In this document: positions 1 to 8,284 of the stretch, piece by piece | Position numbering within the stretch: position 1 is the first letter of the stretch | Layout of the letters: each line of letters opens with the position of its first letter | NCBI RefSeq assembly: GCF_003313325.1 | Contig: NZ_QMHQ01000003.1 | Span: 186,001 to 250,000, forward strand | Length of the DNA stretch: 64,000 nucleotides | Origin: Pedobacter namyangjuensis | GTDB lineage: Bacteria; Bacteroidota; Bacteroidia; Sphingobacteriales; Sphingobacteriaceae | Direction of reading: 5' to 3' | Made by a program: the position numbers and the translations under genes | The notes under the pieces: generated by a model | The model's database searches: none | Seen by the model: only the letters and a program-made list of their open reading frames with translations | Told to the model about the DNA's origin: nothing

Positions 1-1317
1 TTCGATGTTGGAAGTAGCGAAATATTGGCACATCACCAGTATGCTAAAGAAGTAAGTGGCAAAGACATTTCCATTTACGAGACACTAGAGCTAGCATCTA
101 CAATCACTAAATGCAACTTGGCGCCTTCTCGCATAGATATCGGTCGCTTAGTAGCCGAATGGCTTGATGAAAGCAACACACATTCGTCTATGCACAATTT
201 TGTGGTAAGCAAACTTGCTAGCCACATTGGCAAAGATAAAATCAGCCTTAAGCCTGTAGATGTGGTACTTTATGGTTTTGGGCGCATCGGACGTATTGCC
301 GCTAGAGAACTAATTGTACAGGCCGGCAAAGGCGAACAACTTCGTTTACGAGCTATTGTAACCAGAAGTTACAGCGACGAAGAATTAGTAAAAAGAGCAG
401 AGCTTTTAAGAACCGACTCTATTCATGGGCCGTTTAATGGGACGATAACAGAAGATTTTGAAAATAAAGCTCTAATTATAAACGGGCAAACAGTATATTT
501 CATTTTAGCTAAAAACCCAGAAGATGCTGATTATACCTCATACGGTATAGAAAATGCTTTGCTGATAGATAATACTGGAGTATTTAGAGATCGGGATGGA
601 TTGGGAAGACATTTAAAAGCCAACGGAATTAGCAAAGTTTTATTAACCGCACCCGCCAAAGGCGATATTCCAAACATTGTAACTGGTATCAATGATGCAG
701 ATTTCGACTACCAAACAGAAACAATTTTCTCGAACGCATCTTGTACAACAAATGCCATCATTCCGGTTTTAAAAGTTATAGAAGATACATTCGGAATAGA
801 TAAAGGACATATCGAAACCGTCCACTCCTATACTAACGACCAAAACCTATTAGATAATTACCATAACAAATACCGCAGAGGCCGTTCTGCTGCTTTAAAC
901 TTGGTGATTACTGAAACAGGTGCCGATAAAGCGGTTGCGAAAGTTATTCCCCATTTAGCGGGCAAACTCACCGGCAATGCCGTACGTGTACCCACCCCAA
1001 ACGTTTCTCTGGCAATTCTAAATCTTTCGCTTAAAAAAACTACCAGTAAACAAGAAGTTGAAGATGTACTTAAGCAAGCTTCACTTTTTGGCGACTTATC
1101 GGAACAGCTAGAATATTCTATTTCAAACGAGCTGGTTAGTAGTGATTTAATTGGAAATAGCCACGCTTCTATTGTAGATGGCCCAGCAACCATCATTTCA
1201 AAAGATAACCAATCAGTAGTGTTATACGCTTGGTACGACAATGAATATGGCTACACTCGTCAAGTTATTCGTTTGGCAAAAAAATTAGCAGGCGTAGTAC
1301 GATTAACTTATTATTAA
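1..1317 (+). CDS. gap: Glyceraldehyde-3-phosphate dehydrogenase, long Bacteroidota form (5' end cut by window)
   Basis: The frame is open from base 1, so the true start lies upstream of the window. About 80 residues precede the Rossmann motif GFGRIGR; this N-terminal extension is typical of the roughly 480-residue GAPDH of Bacteroidota and absent from the 335-residue form. The catalytic cysteine is in SNASCTTNAI (Cys codon 742-744), followed by the HSYTNDQ and NEYGYTRQV motifs of the catalytic domain. The enzyme oxidises glyceraldehyde-3-phosphate with NAD(P) and phosphate to 1,3-bisphosphoglycerate in cytoplasmic glycolysis or gluconeogenesis. Family assignment is firm; whether this long form works mainly glycolytically or gluconeogenically cannot be told from sequence. 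Confidence 0.93.
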   Translation, partial: FDVGSSEILAHHQYAKEVSGKDISIYETLELASTITKCNLAPSRIDIGRLVAEWLDESNTHSSMHNFVVSKLASHIGKDKISLKPVDVVLYGFGRIGRIAARELIVQAGKGEQLRLRAIVTRSYSDEELVKRAELLRTDSIHGPFNGTITEDFENKALIINGQTVYFILAKNPEDADYTSYGIENALLIDNTGVFRDRDGLGRHLKANGISKVLLTAPAKGDIPNIVTGINDADFDYQTETIFSNASCTTNAIIPVLKVIEDTFGIDKGHIETVHSYTNDQNLLDNYHNKYRRGRSAALNLVITETGADKAVAKVIPHLAGKLTGNAVRVPTPNVSLAILNLSLKKTTSKQEVEDVLKQASLFGDLSEQLEYSISNELVSSDLIGNSHASIVDGPATIISKDNQSVVLYAWYDNEYGYTRQVIRLAKKLAGVVRLTYY

Positions 1318-1331
1318 TTGAATCCTTAATT

Positions 1332-1401
1332 TAACCACTTGAGAAGCTGCTCAACTTTCCAAAAAAGCGACGAGGGTAAAGTACAGCTTCTTAGGTGGTT
1401 A
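1332..1401. repeat. 18-bp inverted repeat able to form a long RNA hairpin
   Basis: Arms 1332-1349 (TAACCACTTGAGAAGCTG) and 1384-1401 (CAGCTTCTTAGGTGGTTA) pair at 16 of 18 positions, and the other two become G-U pairs in RNA. Inside the 34-base loop, ACTTT and AAAGT can extend the stem. There is no T-run, so it is not an ordinary terminator. It lies just past gap and just before a palindromic repeat element. It could be a 3'-UTR structure, a small RNA or a mobile-element remnant. Confidence 0.6.
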
Positions 1402-1440
1402 GCTAATTCGAAAAACAAGGCCAGTTCAAATGGCTAAACC

Positions 1441-1531
1441 TGTCCCGCTTTCCGCTACAATCTTTTTGCTGCCGTTTGGAGTGGAGTGAAAGAATTTTCA
1501 TCAAAAAGTATTTCTGCTACAATCGGGTTTA
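1441..1531 (-). repeat. Dispersed palindromic element, copy A
   Basis: Read on the minus strand it begins AAACCCGATTGTAGC, continues to ATACTTTTTGATG, and ends with AAAAAGATTGTAGCGG then AAAGCGGGACA. The two halves are imperfect inverted repeats of each other around a variable loop of about 35 bases. The end sequences match seven other copies in this window. The rest of the 1318-1643 intergenic region is AT-rich; a TATATTTA box at about 1604-1611 may be the promoter of the M28 peptidase gene. Confidence 0.7.
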
Positions 1532-1643
1532 AATTACAACGATTCTAACTTTTGGCTAAAGTATGCATCATTCCAAAACCCCGTTATGCATTATATGGCG
1601 TAATATATTTACCTTTACCTATATCAATTAAGCAATTTATAAA

Positions 1644-2591
1644 ATGAAAAGAATATTTCTGATACCCCTAGCTTTATTAATGAGCTGTGGTACGGTAAAA
1701 ACAACTTCCAACAACGACCAAGTTGGCGAGCAATTATTAAAAGATGTTGAAGTGTTAGCTTCTGATGCATACGAAGGAAGAAAAACAGGCACAAAAGGTG
1801 CAGAAATGGCAAGAACGTACTTAACTGGTAGATTAAAGGAAATTGGCGTAAAACCATTCCCAGGAAAAAACACTTACGAATACGACTTTGAATTTAAATC
1901 TCGTAATGGTAGCGAAACTGTGAAAGGGAAAAACCTAATTGCCTGCATCCCCGGCAAAACGGAGAATGTAATTGTAATATCGGCGCACTATGACCATATC
2001 GGAATAATTAAAAACGAAGTTTTTAACGGTGCGGACGACAATGCTTCCGGCGCTGCCGCATTATTGCAGTTTGCCAAATATTTCGCAAAAAACAAGCCTA
2101 ACAACACCCTAATTTTTGCATTATTTGACGCAGAAGAAATGGGCTTACAAGGTGCAAAAGCTTTTGTAGCAAATCCGCCGGTTGCATTAGAAAAGATTAG
2201 GCTTAACATAAATATGGATATGATTAGCCATAACGATAAGCAAGAGCTATACGCAGTGGGCACTTTTAAATATCCTGAATTGAAACCTTATTTCGTTACT
2301 ACAAATCCAAATCTAAAAGTATTGTTTGGCCATGACGATCCAAAGTTAGGTTCTGATGACTGGACTAATCAAAGCGACCAAGGAGCTTTTAATGCTAAAA
2401 ACATCCCATTTATTTACTTTGGTGTAGAGGATCATAAAGATTACCATAAAGCAACTGACGAGTACCAGAACATTAACAAAACGTTTTTTAAAGATGCCGC
2501 GAATGCGATACAAGAAATAATTGTTAACATCGATAAACAAAAAGATATACAGGCAATATTTAGGGAAACCCTAAAAAGCAAAAAGCAGTAA
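1644..2591 (+). CDS. M28-family zinc aminopeptidase, lipoprotein
   Basis: 315 residues. It opens with a lipoprotein signal (MKRIFLIPLALLMSCG, lipidated Cys 15), so it should sit in the periplasm or on a membrane surface. Zinc ligands of the M28 fold are visible: His/Asp in SAHYDHIG, Asp in GADDNASG, Glu pair in DAEEMGL, Asp in NMDMIS and a late His in DHKDYHK. Family members remove N-terminal amino acids from peptides; the exact substrate cannot be told. It stands alone, flanked by repeats upstream and a strong bidirectional terminator downstream. Confidence 0.9.
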   Translation: MKRIFLIPLALLMSCGTVKTTSNNDQVGEQLLKDVEVLASDAYEGRKTGTKGAEMARTYLTGRLKEIGVKPFPGKNTYEYDFEFKSRNGSETVKGKNLIACIPGKTENVIVISAHYDHIGIIKNEVFNGADDNASGAAALLQFAKYFAKNKPNNTLIFALFDAEEMGLQGAKAFVANPPVALEKIRLNINMDMISHNDKQELYAVGTFKYPELKPYFVTTNPNLKVLFGHDDPKLGSDDWTNQSDQGAFNAKNIPFIYFGVEDHKDYHKATDEYQNINKTFFKDAANAIQEIIVNIDKQKDIQAIFRETLKSKKQ

Positions 2592-2593
2592 AT

Positions 2594-2625
2594 AAAAAAG
2601 CCCGATTTTGCAATCGGGCTTTTTT
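2594..2625. terminator. Bidirectional intrinsic terminator
   Basis: Perfect stem AAAAAAGCCCGATT / AATCGGGCTTTTTT with a TTGC loop, between the convergent M28 peptidase gene and the small gene at 2630-2896. The A-run and T-run let it act on both strands. Confidence 0.9.
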
Positions 2626-2629
2626 ATTC

Positions 2630-2896
2630 TTAATATTCTACATCAATTATGCACTTTATTGGAATGTGCACATTGTTTTTCAACTGTATATATTTCTCTG
2701 TTACAGACCAAACCGTAGTATGAACCTTTTTAGCGCCTTCCGTCGTATTAAAAATAATAGTGGCTTTCGCCTTAAATTCATTGCCCAATCTTGATGACGC
2801 CGCCAATCGACTAACGATATCATCAGTGTGTTTATTCTCAGCAGGTATTATCTTAGTAACATCTATTTCTTCTTTCTCTATAAGTTCCGCAGTCAT
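2630..2896 (-). CDS. Conserved-looking small protein of unknown function
   Basis: 88 residues starting MTAELIEKEEIDVTK. The frame can be extended upstream only to a TTG at 2920, so the ATG at 2896 is preferred. The protein has an acidic, lysine-rich start and a C-terminal half with alternating hydrophobic residues (AKATIIFNTTEGAKKVHTTVW, IQLKNNVHIPIKCIIDVEY) suggesting a small beta-sheet domain. There is no signal peptide or membrane segment. It follows the S41 protease gene but a terminator separates them, so it probably has its own promoter. I do not recognise the family. Confidence 0.65.
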   Translation of the reverse strand: MTAELIEKEEIDVTKIIPAENKHTDDIVSRLAASSRLGNEFKAKATIIFNTTEGAKKVHTTVWSVTEKYIQLKNNVHIPIKCIIDVEY

Positions 2897-3002
2897 AGTC
2901 TTAATATTTTGTTTAAACAAGCTTAATAAAAATTTTATAATTCTACCAATAATTAAGCCGTTTTTCTGTTACAAAATGTAAAATAAAAGTTATTTTAAAG
3001 CA

Positions 3003-3026
3003 AAAGAGCCAAGTTAATGGCTCTTT
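3003..3026 (-). terminator. Terminator after the S41 protease gene
   Basis: Hairpin AGAGCC / GGCTCT (arms 3005-3010 and 3019-3024) followed on the minus strand by TTTTGC. It ends transcription from the minus-strand block that finishes at 3033. On the plus strand it has a TTTTTTC run, so it could also act in that direction. Confidence 0.65.
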
Positions 3027-3032
3027 TTTCTT

Positions 3033-4631
3033 CTATTTTAATTTATGTTTTGTCTGTATCATTCCTACAAATTCATTTCCATCAACCAATGGCTTCATAG
3101 GAGCTAAACTTTGCACGTTCACAGCTCTGCCACCAATTGACATTGTTTTTACTGCTGTAGCGGTAACAGGTGTATTAGGAGCTAATAGCTGCAAAGCTGC
3201 AGCTATATTATCTTCTTTGGCATCTCCAAAATTGTAAAGTGGATTATCAAAATCCTCCACAACATCTGGTGTAAAACCATCGTAGTAATCGCCTTGCCCC
3301 AAAGAATTTTTAGTAGTAAACATAGAATAATAAACATCGTACTTGTTTTCGATTCTGATAGGGAAAAAACCCACTGGCTTGCCGTAAGATGTCTCACCAA
3401 CCAATTTCACATTCATATAAGGTTTTAGGCTATTAATAACCAGCTCGCTAGCAGAAGCAGTACTCTCTGAAATAATAAACACGACGTTAGTTATGTTACT
3501 TAACGGTCCTTGTTTTTCGAAGTTTTCGGTATTATTTGCTACGGTATAGCTTACGTCTGCATAAGTTAGCATCCTTCCGTTTTGATAACGTATTTTATCA
3601 TTGGCATCTAACAATGGTTGATTAGACATAATTTTAGCGTTACCACCTTGCATTGTTGCATTATAGTATTCCGCAAACATAACCGAACCATTTGCTGTCG
3701 ATGGCGCAATTAAATCAATTAGATATTTGGCAGTGTTTACATACCCTCCACCGTTATAACGTAAATCGATAATCAAATCCGTTACTCCAGATGTACTGAA
3801 AGTATTAAAGGCAGCATCAAACGCGGGTTTAGAATTATCCATATTAGAAAAACGAGCATAAGCCAAATAACCTACTTTTTTGGCTCCAACAGTAAATACC
3901 TTTGAAGTATAAACCGGACTACTTTTGTACGAAGCCTTAGTTAAACTTACGGTATAAGCAGCACCCGCTACCCCATTAACATACTTTGTACCTTCAATAG
4001 TGATGGTATTGGCTGCAAAAGCTGTATTTATGAAATCTCTATCAGTAGAAAAGTTCGCTCCCAAAGTTCTACCATTTACTTTTGAAATCCTATCGCTCCT
4101 AATCATTCCGGCTAAAGCAGCTGGCGAACCAGGGTATACGGCAGTTGTAAAAAGGGCATATGCATTCTGATCTGTACTACTGGTACCATATGCACCTAAC
4201 TTTAAGCCTAAGTCGTTACCATTACCTTCTAAGTCTACTGAAGCAATAGCTGTAGGAACAAAGGCCGTAGGATTTTTATTTGCACGGTCAAAAATATATG
4301 AGTATTTAGACGAGGTGTAACCAGCTTTATATTCGAAAGGATTTGAATATTTAGTTATATCAAAAAGCTCTTGTTGATAATTAGTAAGATCGGTAGTTGA
4401 ACTGGTATATTTTCTCGGATTAAAGACCTCATAAGTAGGTAATTTATCGTTCCATAAATACACCTCCTTAGCATACAGAAATATAGAATCCCTAGATAAA
4501 TCTGCCCTGCTTGTGGTTGGAGTTGTAACTGGTGGTGTTACTGGAGGATCCGGAACTACTTTAGTTTTTTTGCACGCGGTTGTAGACGCTATTATAATAG
4601 CTGCCAAGATTGCGATTTGTTTTATTTTCAT
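3033..4631 (-). CDS. S41-family (C-terminal processing) peptidase, lipoprotein
   Basis: 532 residues. The start is a lipoprotein signal (lipidated Cys in STTACKK) followed by a proline/threonine-rich linker (PPVTPPVTTPTT). A PDZ-like region lies around residues 150-220 (YPGSPAALAGMIRSDRISKVNG). The S41 core follows, with the nucleophile Ser in SESTASASELV and the general-base Lys in GETSYGKPVG. Family members cut proteins near their C termini; this lineage is common in Pedobacter-type genomes and probably acts outside the cytoplasm. It is the last gene of a minus-strand block, 38 bp after the HAD-like gene. Confidence 0.88.
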   Translation of the reverse strand: MKIKQIAILAAIIIASTTACKKTKVVPDPPVTPPVTTPTTSRADLSRDSIFLYAKEVYLWNDKLPTYEVFNPRKYTSSTTDLTNYQQELFDITKYSNPFEYKAGYTSSKYSYIFDRANKNPTAFVPTAIASVDLEGNGNDLGLKLGAYGTSSTDQNAYALFTTAVYPGSPAALAGMIRSDRISKVNGRTLGANFSTDRDFINTAFAANTITIEGTKYVNGVAGAAYTVSLTKASYKSSPVYTSKVFTVGAKKVGYLAYARFSNMDNSKPAFDAAFNTFSTSGVTDLIIDLRYNGGGYVNTAKYLIDLIAPSTANGSVMFAEYYNATMQGGNAKIMSNQPLLDANDKIRYQNGRMLTYADVSYTVANNTENFEKQGPLSNITNVVFIISESTASASELVINSLKPYMNVKLVGETSYGKPVGFFPIRIENKYDVYYSMFTTKNSLGQGDYYDGFTPDVVEDFDNPLYNFGDAKEDNIAAALQLLAPNTPVTATAVKTMSIGGRAVNVQSLAPMKPLVDGNEFVGMIQTKHKLK

Positions 4632-4669
4632 TTAGGTGTTTATTAGCACTCTAATTAACGAAAAAAAAA

Positions 4670-5278
4670 TTATATTAGTTTTGTTACATTAAAATATTTT
4701 ATTCCAGCGTTTTGCGCAAATTTTTCGTCGGTGTTAGTGGAGCCAACAATCAGAACTTCATCCGTATTTAGCTTATGGCTACTAAGTATATAATTTATAC
4801 TATCGATTGCCGGTTTTGCCTCAAACTCTGCGGTAAAATAGAGTTTTAAGTATTGTTCCAAGCCATTCCATTCTACTTGTTTTATCTTGTTTAACTGCTC
4901 AGCGGGATCGCCGTCTACCAACAAAAATATCGTTTTACGCTCCACTACAATTTCTTGCAAAAGAGCCAGTAACTGCTTATACAATAAAAGCTTTAATGGC
5001 AAACGAGCATTTTGGTGTAAAAGTGCGAAATTCGTACGGTATTTTTCTGGCAAATTAAAAGCCTTAGCTGTTTTATCAAACAGGTTAATTGCACCTTCTT
5101 TTTCATACGCAACTTTCATAAAAGCTAAAATTTCTTTCGCATCTACCTGTTCACTGTGAGCCATAAATTCCGAAAAGAGGTAGTAAACCTGCAACAAATA
5201 GTCTTTTTGCGGATAAATAACATCGTCAAATCCAAGAACGAATGCTTGTTTATCTTTTATAATTTCTTCAAAAGCCAT
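4670..5278 (-). CDS. HAD-superfamily-like protein with degraded catalytic motifs
   Basis: 202 residues of HAD-like layout. Motif I, normally DxDDT, reads LGFDDVIYPQ: the position of the nucleophilic Asp is Gly and the Thr is Val. Motif II reads LLVDGDP. Motif IV reads VLIVGSTNTDEKFAQNAG, where the family usually has GDS. The cap region (residues about 20-100) looks like the helical cap of pyrimidine 5'-nucleotidase-type HADs. This suggests a pseudoenzyme or a changed function rather than a phosphatase. It starts 5 bp after the preceding gene ends, so the two are almost certainly co-transcribed. Confidence 0.7.
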   Translation of the reverse strand: MAFEEIIKDKQAFVLGFDDVIYPQKDYLLQVYYLFSEFMAHSEQVDAKEILAFMKVAYEKEGAINLFDKTAKAFNLPEKYRTNFALLHQNARLPLKLLLYKQLLALLQEIVVERKTIFLLVDGDPAEQLNKIKQVEWNGLEQYLKLYFTAEFEAKPAIDSINYILSSHKLNTDEVLIVGSTNTDEKFAQNAGIKYFNVTKLI

Positions 5279-5283
5279 AAAAA

Positions 5284-5766
5284 TTAAACTGACATTAAAA
5301 CCATGGTAGCATCGTCAAAATAAAATGCTCCTGTTAAATTTTCTGCCTTCGCTTTTGCTAAAACAAACGCTCTAGCTTCTGTGGCAAACAATAAATTACC
5401 GTTCTCGAACACTGCCCAATTATTAGCCAAAGGCGATTTTTCTTTTAAAAAAGTATCTATCTCCTTGGCATTCGGCAACATTACTTCAATATTAAATTCG
5501 CTAAAAAGCACCGTTGATTTTGAAACGGCTTCTATTTCATCGTTACGCAAAGGCAAAAGTTTGTCGATGCCTAAGTCAAGACATGCGTTTAGTAAAGTAT
5601 GGGCCAGGGTATCTGCATTAAATTCACCCAAACTTTCAAAACTGTAGAGATCAGTTTTCATAGCTGGCACCGAACCATAGTCGCCAAAAACAACTTCGGC
5701 ACCGTTAAAGGCTTTCAATAATTTTAAAGCAGTGGCTGATGTACCACTTGTAATTAATATTTTCAA
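5284..5766 (-). CDS. Pre-ATP-grasp (PylC/CarB N-terminal)-like Rossmann protein without an ATP-grasp domain
   Basis: 160 residues. The opening KILITSGTSATALKLLKAF, then a D of VVFGDYG and the segment LGIDKLLPLRNDEIEAVSK, follow the N-terminal pre-ATP-grasp domain of PylC-like ligases and carbamoyl-phosphate synthetase. The ATP-grasp part that should follow is missing, and the protein ends soon after LKEKSPLANNW, where family members have the DK that begins it. The start is TTG at 5766: a stop codon lies two codons upstream and no in-frame ATG precedes the Rossmann motif. It lies between lolD-like and HAD-like genes. Similarity is by pattern only. Confidence 0.65.
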   Translation of the reverse strand: MKILITSGTSATALKLLKAFNGAEVVFGDYGSVPAMKTDLYSFESLGEFNADTLAHTLLNACLDLGIDKLLPLRNDEIEAVSKSTVLFSEFNIEVMLPNAKEIDTFLKEKSPLANNWAVFENGNLLFATEARAFVLAKAKAENLTGAFYFDDATMVLMSV

Positions 5767-5803
5767 TTTTTATTATAGGATTTATTGATGTAATTAATGA
5801 AAA

Positions 5804-6463
5804 CTACAATTCTGTAGAGATCAAACCGTCTTTCATTGTCACCACCCTGTCGCTAATTTTTGCCAACTCATCATTATGTGTAACGATAACAAAAGTCTGA
5901 TTAAAATTATCACGCAAATTAATAAAGAGTTGATGCAAAGCCGTTGCATTTGCTGAGTCTAAATTACCAGAAGGTTCATCGGCCAAAACGATTGATGGAT
6001 TATTGATCAAAGCTCTGGCTACAGAAACGCGTTGCTGTTCTCCGCCAGAAAGTTGATTAGGCTTATGCTCCGCCCTATCCTTCAGCCCGAACAGATCTAA
6101 TAATTCGTAAGCTCGTTTCTCTGCGTCCTTTTTGCTTTTTTTAGCAATAAAGGCAGGTATACAAATATTTTCTAAAGCGGTAAATTCTGGAAGCAAATGG
6201 TGAAATTGAAAGATAAAACCAATATTCTGATTTCTGAAAGCGCTAAGCAAATCACCTTTCAGCTTACTTATTTTAGTTCCTTTTAACTCAACTACACCAG
6301 AATCAGGCGTGTCTAAACTACCTAATATATGTAAAAGCGTGCTTTTGCCGGCGCCAGAAGCGCCAATTATACTAACTATCTCTCCTTTAGAAACCTCAAA
6401 ATCAACTCCTTTTAAAATTGGTAGATTTCCGTACGCTTTTTTAATTCCTGTGGCCTTTAGCAT
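5804..6463 (-). CDS. lolD: ABC transporter ATPase, LolD/MacB type
   Basis: 219 residues, the usual size for a stand-alone LolD-type ATPase. Walker A is GASGAGKST (about residue 34), the signature [15 protein letters not shown], Walker [13 protein letters not shown], and the switch His is in VTHND. Such ATPases drive LolC/E- or MacB-type permeases in lipoprotein release or efflux. No permease is adjacent, which is common for Bacteroidota LolD. It heads the minus-strand block lolD, pre-ATP-grasp-like, HAD-like, S41 with gaps of 37, 5 and 38 bp. The subtype is less certain than the ABC family. Confidence 0.85.
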   Translation of the reverse strand: MLKATGIKKAYGNLPILKGVDFEVSKGEIVSIIGASGAGKSTLLHILGSLDTPDSGVVELKGTKISKLKGDLLSAFRNQNIGFIFQFHHLLPEFTALENICIPAFIAKKSKKDAEKRAYELLDLFGLKDRAEHKPNQLSGGEQQRVSVARALINNPSIVLADEPSGNLDSANATALHQLFINLRDNFNQTFVIVTHNDELAKISDRVVTMKDGLISTEL

Positions 6464-6601
6464 TTTGTAAAGTTACATATTTGTTAAATTGTACGGTTGT
6501 AAATTGTCAAATAGTTGCAAAACGCTCTCGATAACAAGCCCTGTTCAAAATCGTTTAAATCTTTTTATAAAAAATATTTGCTATTCTAATATTCTTATTT
6601 A

Positions 6602-6618
6602 ACTTTGAAAAACAAAGT
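6602..6618. promoter_or_regulatory. Operator palindrome ACTTTG-N5-CAAAGT, copy 1
   Basis: ACTTTGAAAAACAAAGT: perfect 6-bp arms with a 5-bp spacer, ending 9 bp before the ATG at 6628. The same arms recur at 7573-7589 before the third gene of the cluster and are followed in both places by a similar CTTTTAA string. The winged-helix protein encoded at 7260-7556 is the obvious candidate binder (inference). Confidence 0.7.
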
Positions 6619-6627
6619 GCTTTTAAA

Positions 6628-7260
6628 ATGACTAATCAAGAAGAACAATTAAGTGCCCTGAGCGACATCAGAAATATGATGGATCGTTCGTCTAGATTTA
6701 TTTCGCTAAGCGGATTATCTGGCGTATTTGCCGGTTTTATAGCATTGTTAGGCTCTTACTTTGCTCACAATCAACTTGTACGTTATCAAAATGGCGATTT
6801 TGGCTACGGTGTAGACGCTGATGCAGAAATTGAAGCAAATCTTTTTAAATTAGGTATCGGCATTTTGGTGGTAGCATTAGCTGGTGGCGTTTTGTTTACA
6901 TTTCGTCAAAGTCAAAAGAAAAAACTTCCTATTTGGGATAAAACAGCAAAAAAGTTATTAATCAATTTAGCTATTCCATTATTTTCAGGTGGCCTTTTTA
7001 TTTTAGCCCTTTTATTTAATCACCCCTATTCAGTTGGCCTAATTGCTCCATCTTGCTTAATCTTTTATGGTTTAGCGCTAGTTAATGCAAGCAAATACAC
7101 TTATTCTGACATTAGGGTTCTAGGTATGTGCGAAATCGTGTTAGGTATAATTTCACTTTTTTATATCGGCTACGGATTATACTTTTGGGCATTTGGTTTT
7201 GGAATACTACACATTTTTTACGGGCTTTTAATGTACTTTAAATACGAAAGGGCTAAGTAA
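6628..7260 (+). CDS. Membrane protein of unknown function, partner of a winged-helix regulator
   Basis: 210 residues. After a soluble N-terminal stretch (TNQEEQLSALSDIRNMMDRSSRF) come about six membrane segments, near residues 22-45, 75-95, 110-128, 134-150, 163-182 and 185-203. The protein ends in YFKYERAK. Its stop overlaps the ATG of the winged-helix gene by one base (TAATG), so translation is coupled. Genes of this shape next to a small winged-helix regulator recur in Bacteroidota. I know of no established function; sensing or sequestering the regulator at the membrane is a guess. Confidence 0.8.
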   Translation: MTNQEEQLSALSDIRNMMDRSSRFISLSGLSGVFAGFIALLGSYFAHNQLVRYQNGDFGYGVDADAEIEANLFKLGIGILVVALAGGVLFTFRQSQKKKLPIWDKTAKKLLINLAIPLFSGGLFILALLFNHPYSVGLIAPSCLIFYGLALVNASKYTYSDIRVLGMCEIVLGIISLFYIGYGLYFWAFGFGILHIFYGLLMYFKYERAK

Positions 7261-7556
7261 TGAAAAACCCAATAGAAGCTCTTAATAAAATATTTGATAG
7301 TAGAATACGACTTGGCGTAATGTCGATTATTATTGCTAACGACAGTGTTAGCTTTAACGACCTAAAACAAATGTTAGAACTTACAGACGGAAATCTTGCT
7401 TCTCACCTAAACACGCTAGAGCAAGCAGAATATCTTAAGGTACAGAAAGCATTTATAGGAAAAAAAACGAATACAACATACATCATTACTCCATTAGGAA
7501 AACAAGAATTTAAAGCGCATTTAGATGCTTTAGAAAAAATGATAAAAGGAATTTAA
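7260..7556 (+). CDS. Small winged-helix transcriptional regulator
   Basis: 98 residues, all one winged-helix domain. Residues about 28-60 give the helix-turn-helix (SFNDLKQMLELTDGNLASHLNTLEQAEYL) and the wing follows (FIGKKTNTTYIITPLGKQEF). It resembles the winged-helix group that controls itself and adjacent membrane proteins in Bacteroidota. No ligand domain is visible. It is translationally coupled to the membrane protein before it. The palindromes at 6602-6618 and 7573-7589 are likely its operators (inference). Confidence 0.88.
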   Translation: MKNPIEALNKIFDSRIRLGVMSIIIANDSVSFNDLKQMLELTDGNLASHLNTLEQAEYLKVQKAFIGKKTNTTYIITPLGKQEFKAHLDALEKMIKGI

Positions 7557-7572
7557 TTTTTTTTGAACTTAT

Positions 7573-7589
7573 ACTTTGAATTTCAAAGT
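7573..7589. promoter_or_regulatory. Operator palindrome ACTTTG-N5-CAAAGT, copy 2
   Basis: ACTTTGAATTTCAAAGT has the same 6-bp arms and 5-bp spacer as copy 1. It lies between the winged-helix gene and the ATG at 7606. This splits the cluster into two units that could answer to the same regulator. Confidence 0.7.
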
Positions 7590-7605
7590 ACTTTTAACAA
7601 ATAAA

Positions 7606-7920
7606 ATGAAAAACGAACATTATAACACCATTATCAAGATTAGCATAATCTGCTTCAAGTATTCTTTTATTTTGGGTACACTAATTTATGCCTATTATAT
7701 AATCACGAAGAATCACAACCTCATTTATCTTGGATTCATCTACCTCGTTTTTGCTGTAATTATAAACATAGTTCTGCTGGCAACACTTTTAATAACACTA
7801 ATTGCTTTACCAGAAAACAGGCTAAAAACCCTTAAAACGGTAGGCATATTACTCATAAACATACCGATTGCCTACATCTATTATTGGTCACTTTCATCAG
7901 GTATTTTTCGCTCATATTAA
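7606..7920 (+). CDS. Small membrane protein of unknown function
   Basis: 104 residues starting MKNEHYNTIIKISIICF. The frame extends upstream to a TTG at 7576, but that codon lies inside the operator palindrome, so the ATG at 7606 is preferred. Three hydrophobic segments are visible, near residues 8-32, 37-66 and 77-96, giving a compact integral membrane protein with little soluble part. It follows operator copy 2 and precedes another small membrane protein by 23 bp. I do not recognise the family. Confidence 0.72.
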   Translation: MKNEHYNTIIKISIICFKYSFILGTLIYAYYIITKNHNLIYLGFIYLVFAVIINIVLLATLLITLIALPENRLKTLKTVGILLINIPIAYIYYWSLSSGIFRSY

Positions 7921-7943
7921 TTCACTTATAAAAAACAAAACTC

Positions 7944-8246
7944 ATGACAAATCAAACAGTTAATCCGAACAACAGACTAAAAATTATTTTTTCAATCGTA
8001 GCATTAATATTAGCTATTCCGCTGGTGGCAATGCAATTTACCAATGAAGTGAAGTGGAGCTTTTTCGATTTTGTAATTATGGGCGCACTGCTAACTGGCA
8101 CCGGTTTGGCCATAGAGTTTACGCTTAGGAAAATACAATCACCGCAGTGGCGAGCCGCCATTTGCTTTGCCATTCTACTGCTGTTGTTTCTTGTATGGGC
8201 TGAGCTTGCCGTAGGCGTATTCGGGACTCCATTTGCTGGCAGCTAA
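7944..8246 (+). CDS. Small membrane protein of unknown function
   Basis: 100 residues with three hydrophobic segments (about residues 12-30, 41-58 and 68-92) and the motif NEVKWSFFDFVIMG between the first two. It ends GVFGTPFAGS. It lies 23 bp after one membrane protein gene and 38 bp before the DUF4173 gene, so a shared transcript is likely. Proteins of this shape are frequent in Bacteroidota and are annotated only as hypothetical. Function unknown. Confidence 0.75.
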   Translation: MTNQTVNPNNRLKIIFSIVALILAIPLVAMQFTNEVKWSFFDFVIMGALLTGTGLAIEFTLRKIQSPQWRAAICFAILLLLFLVWAELAVGVFGTPFAGS

Positions 8247-8284
8247 GAAACTTAAATGACCAAACCCAATTAAAACTTAAAATA

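Noticed and set aside
858..1241. 127-codon minus-strand frame inside gap
   Set aside because: Antisense shadow of a strongly conserved gene, without its own features. The same applies to the many other opposite-strand frames inside large genes.
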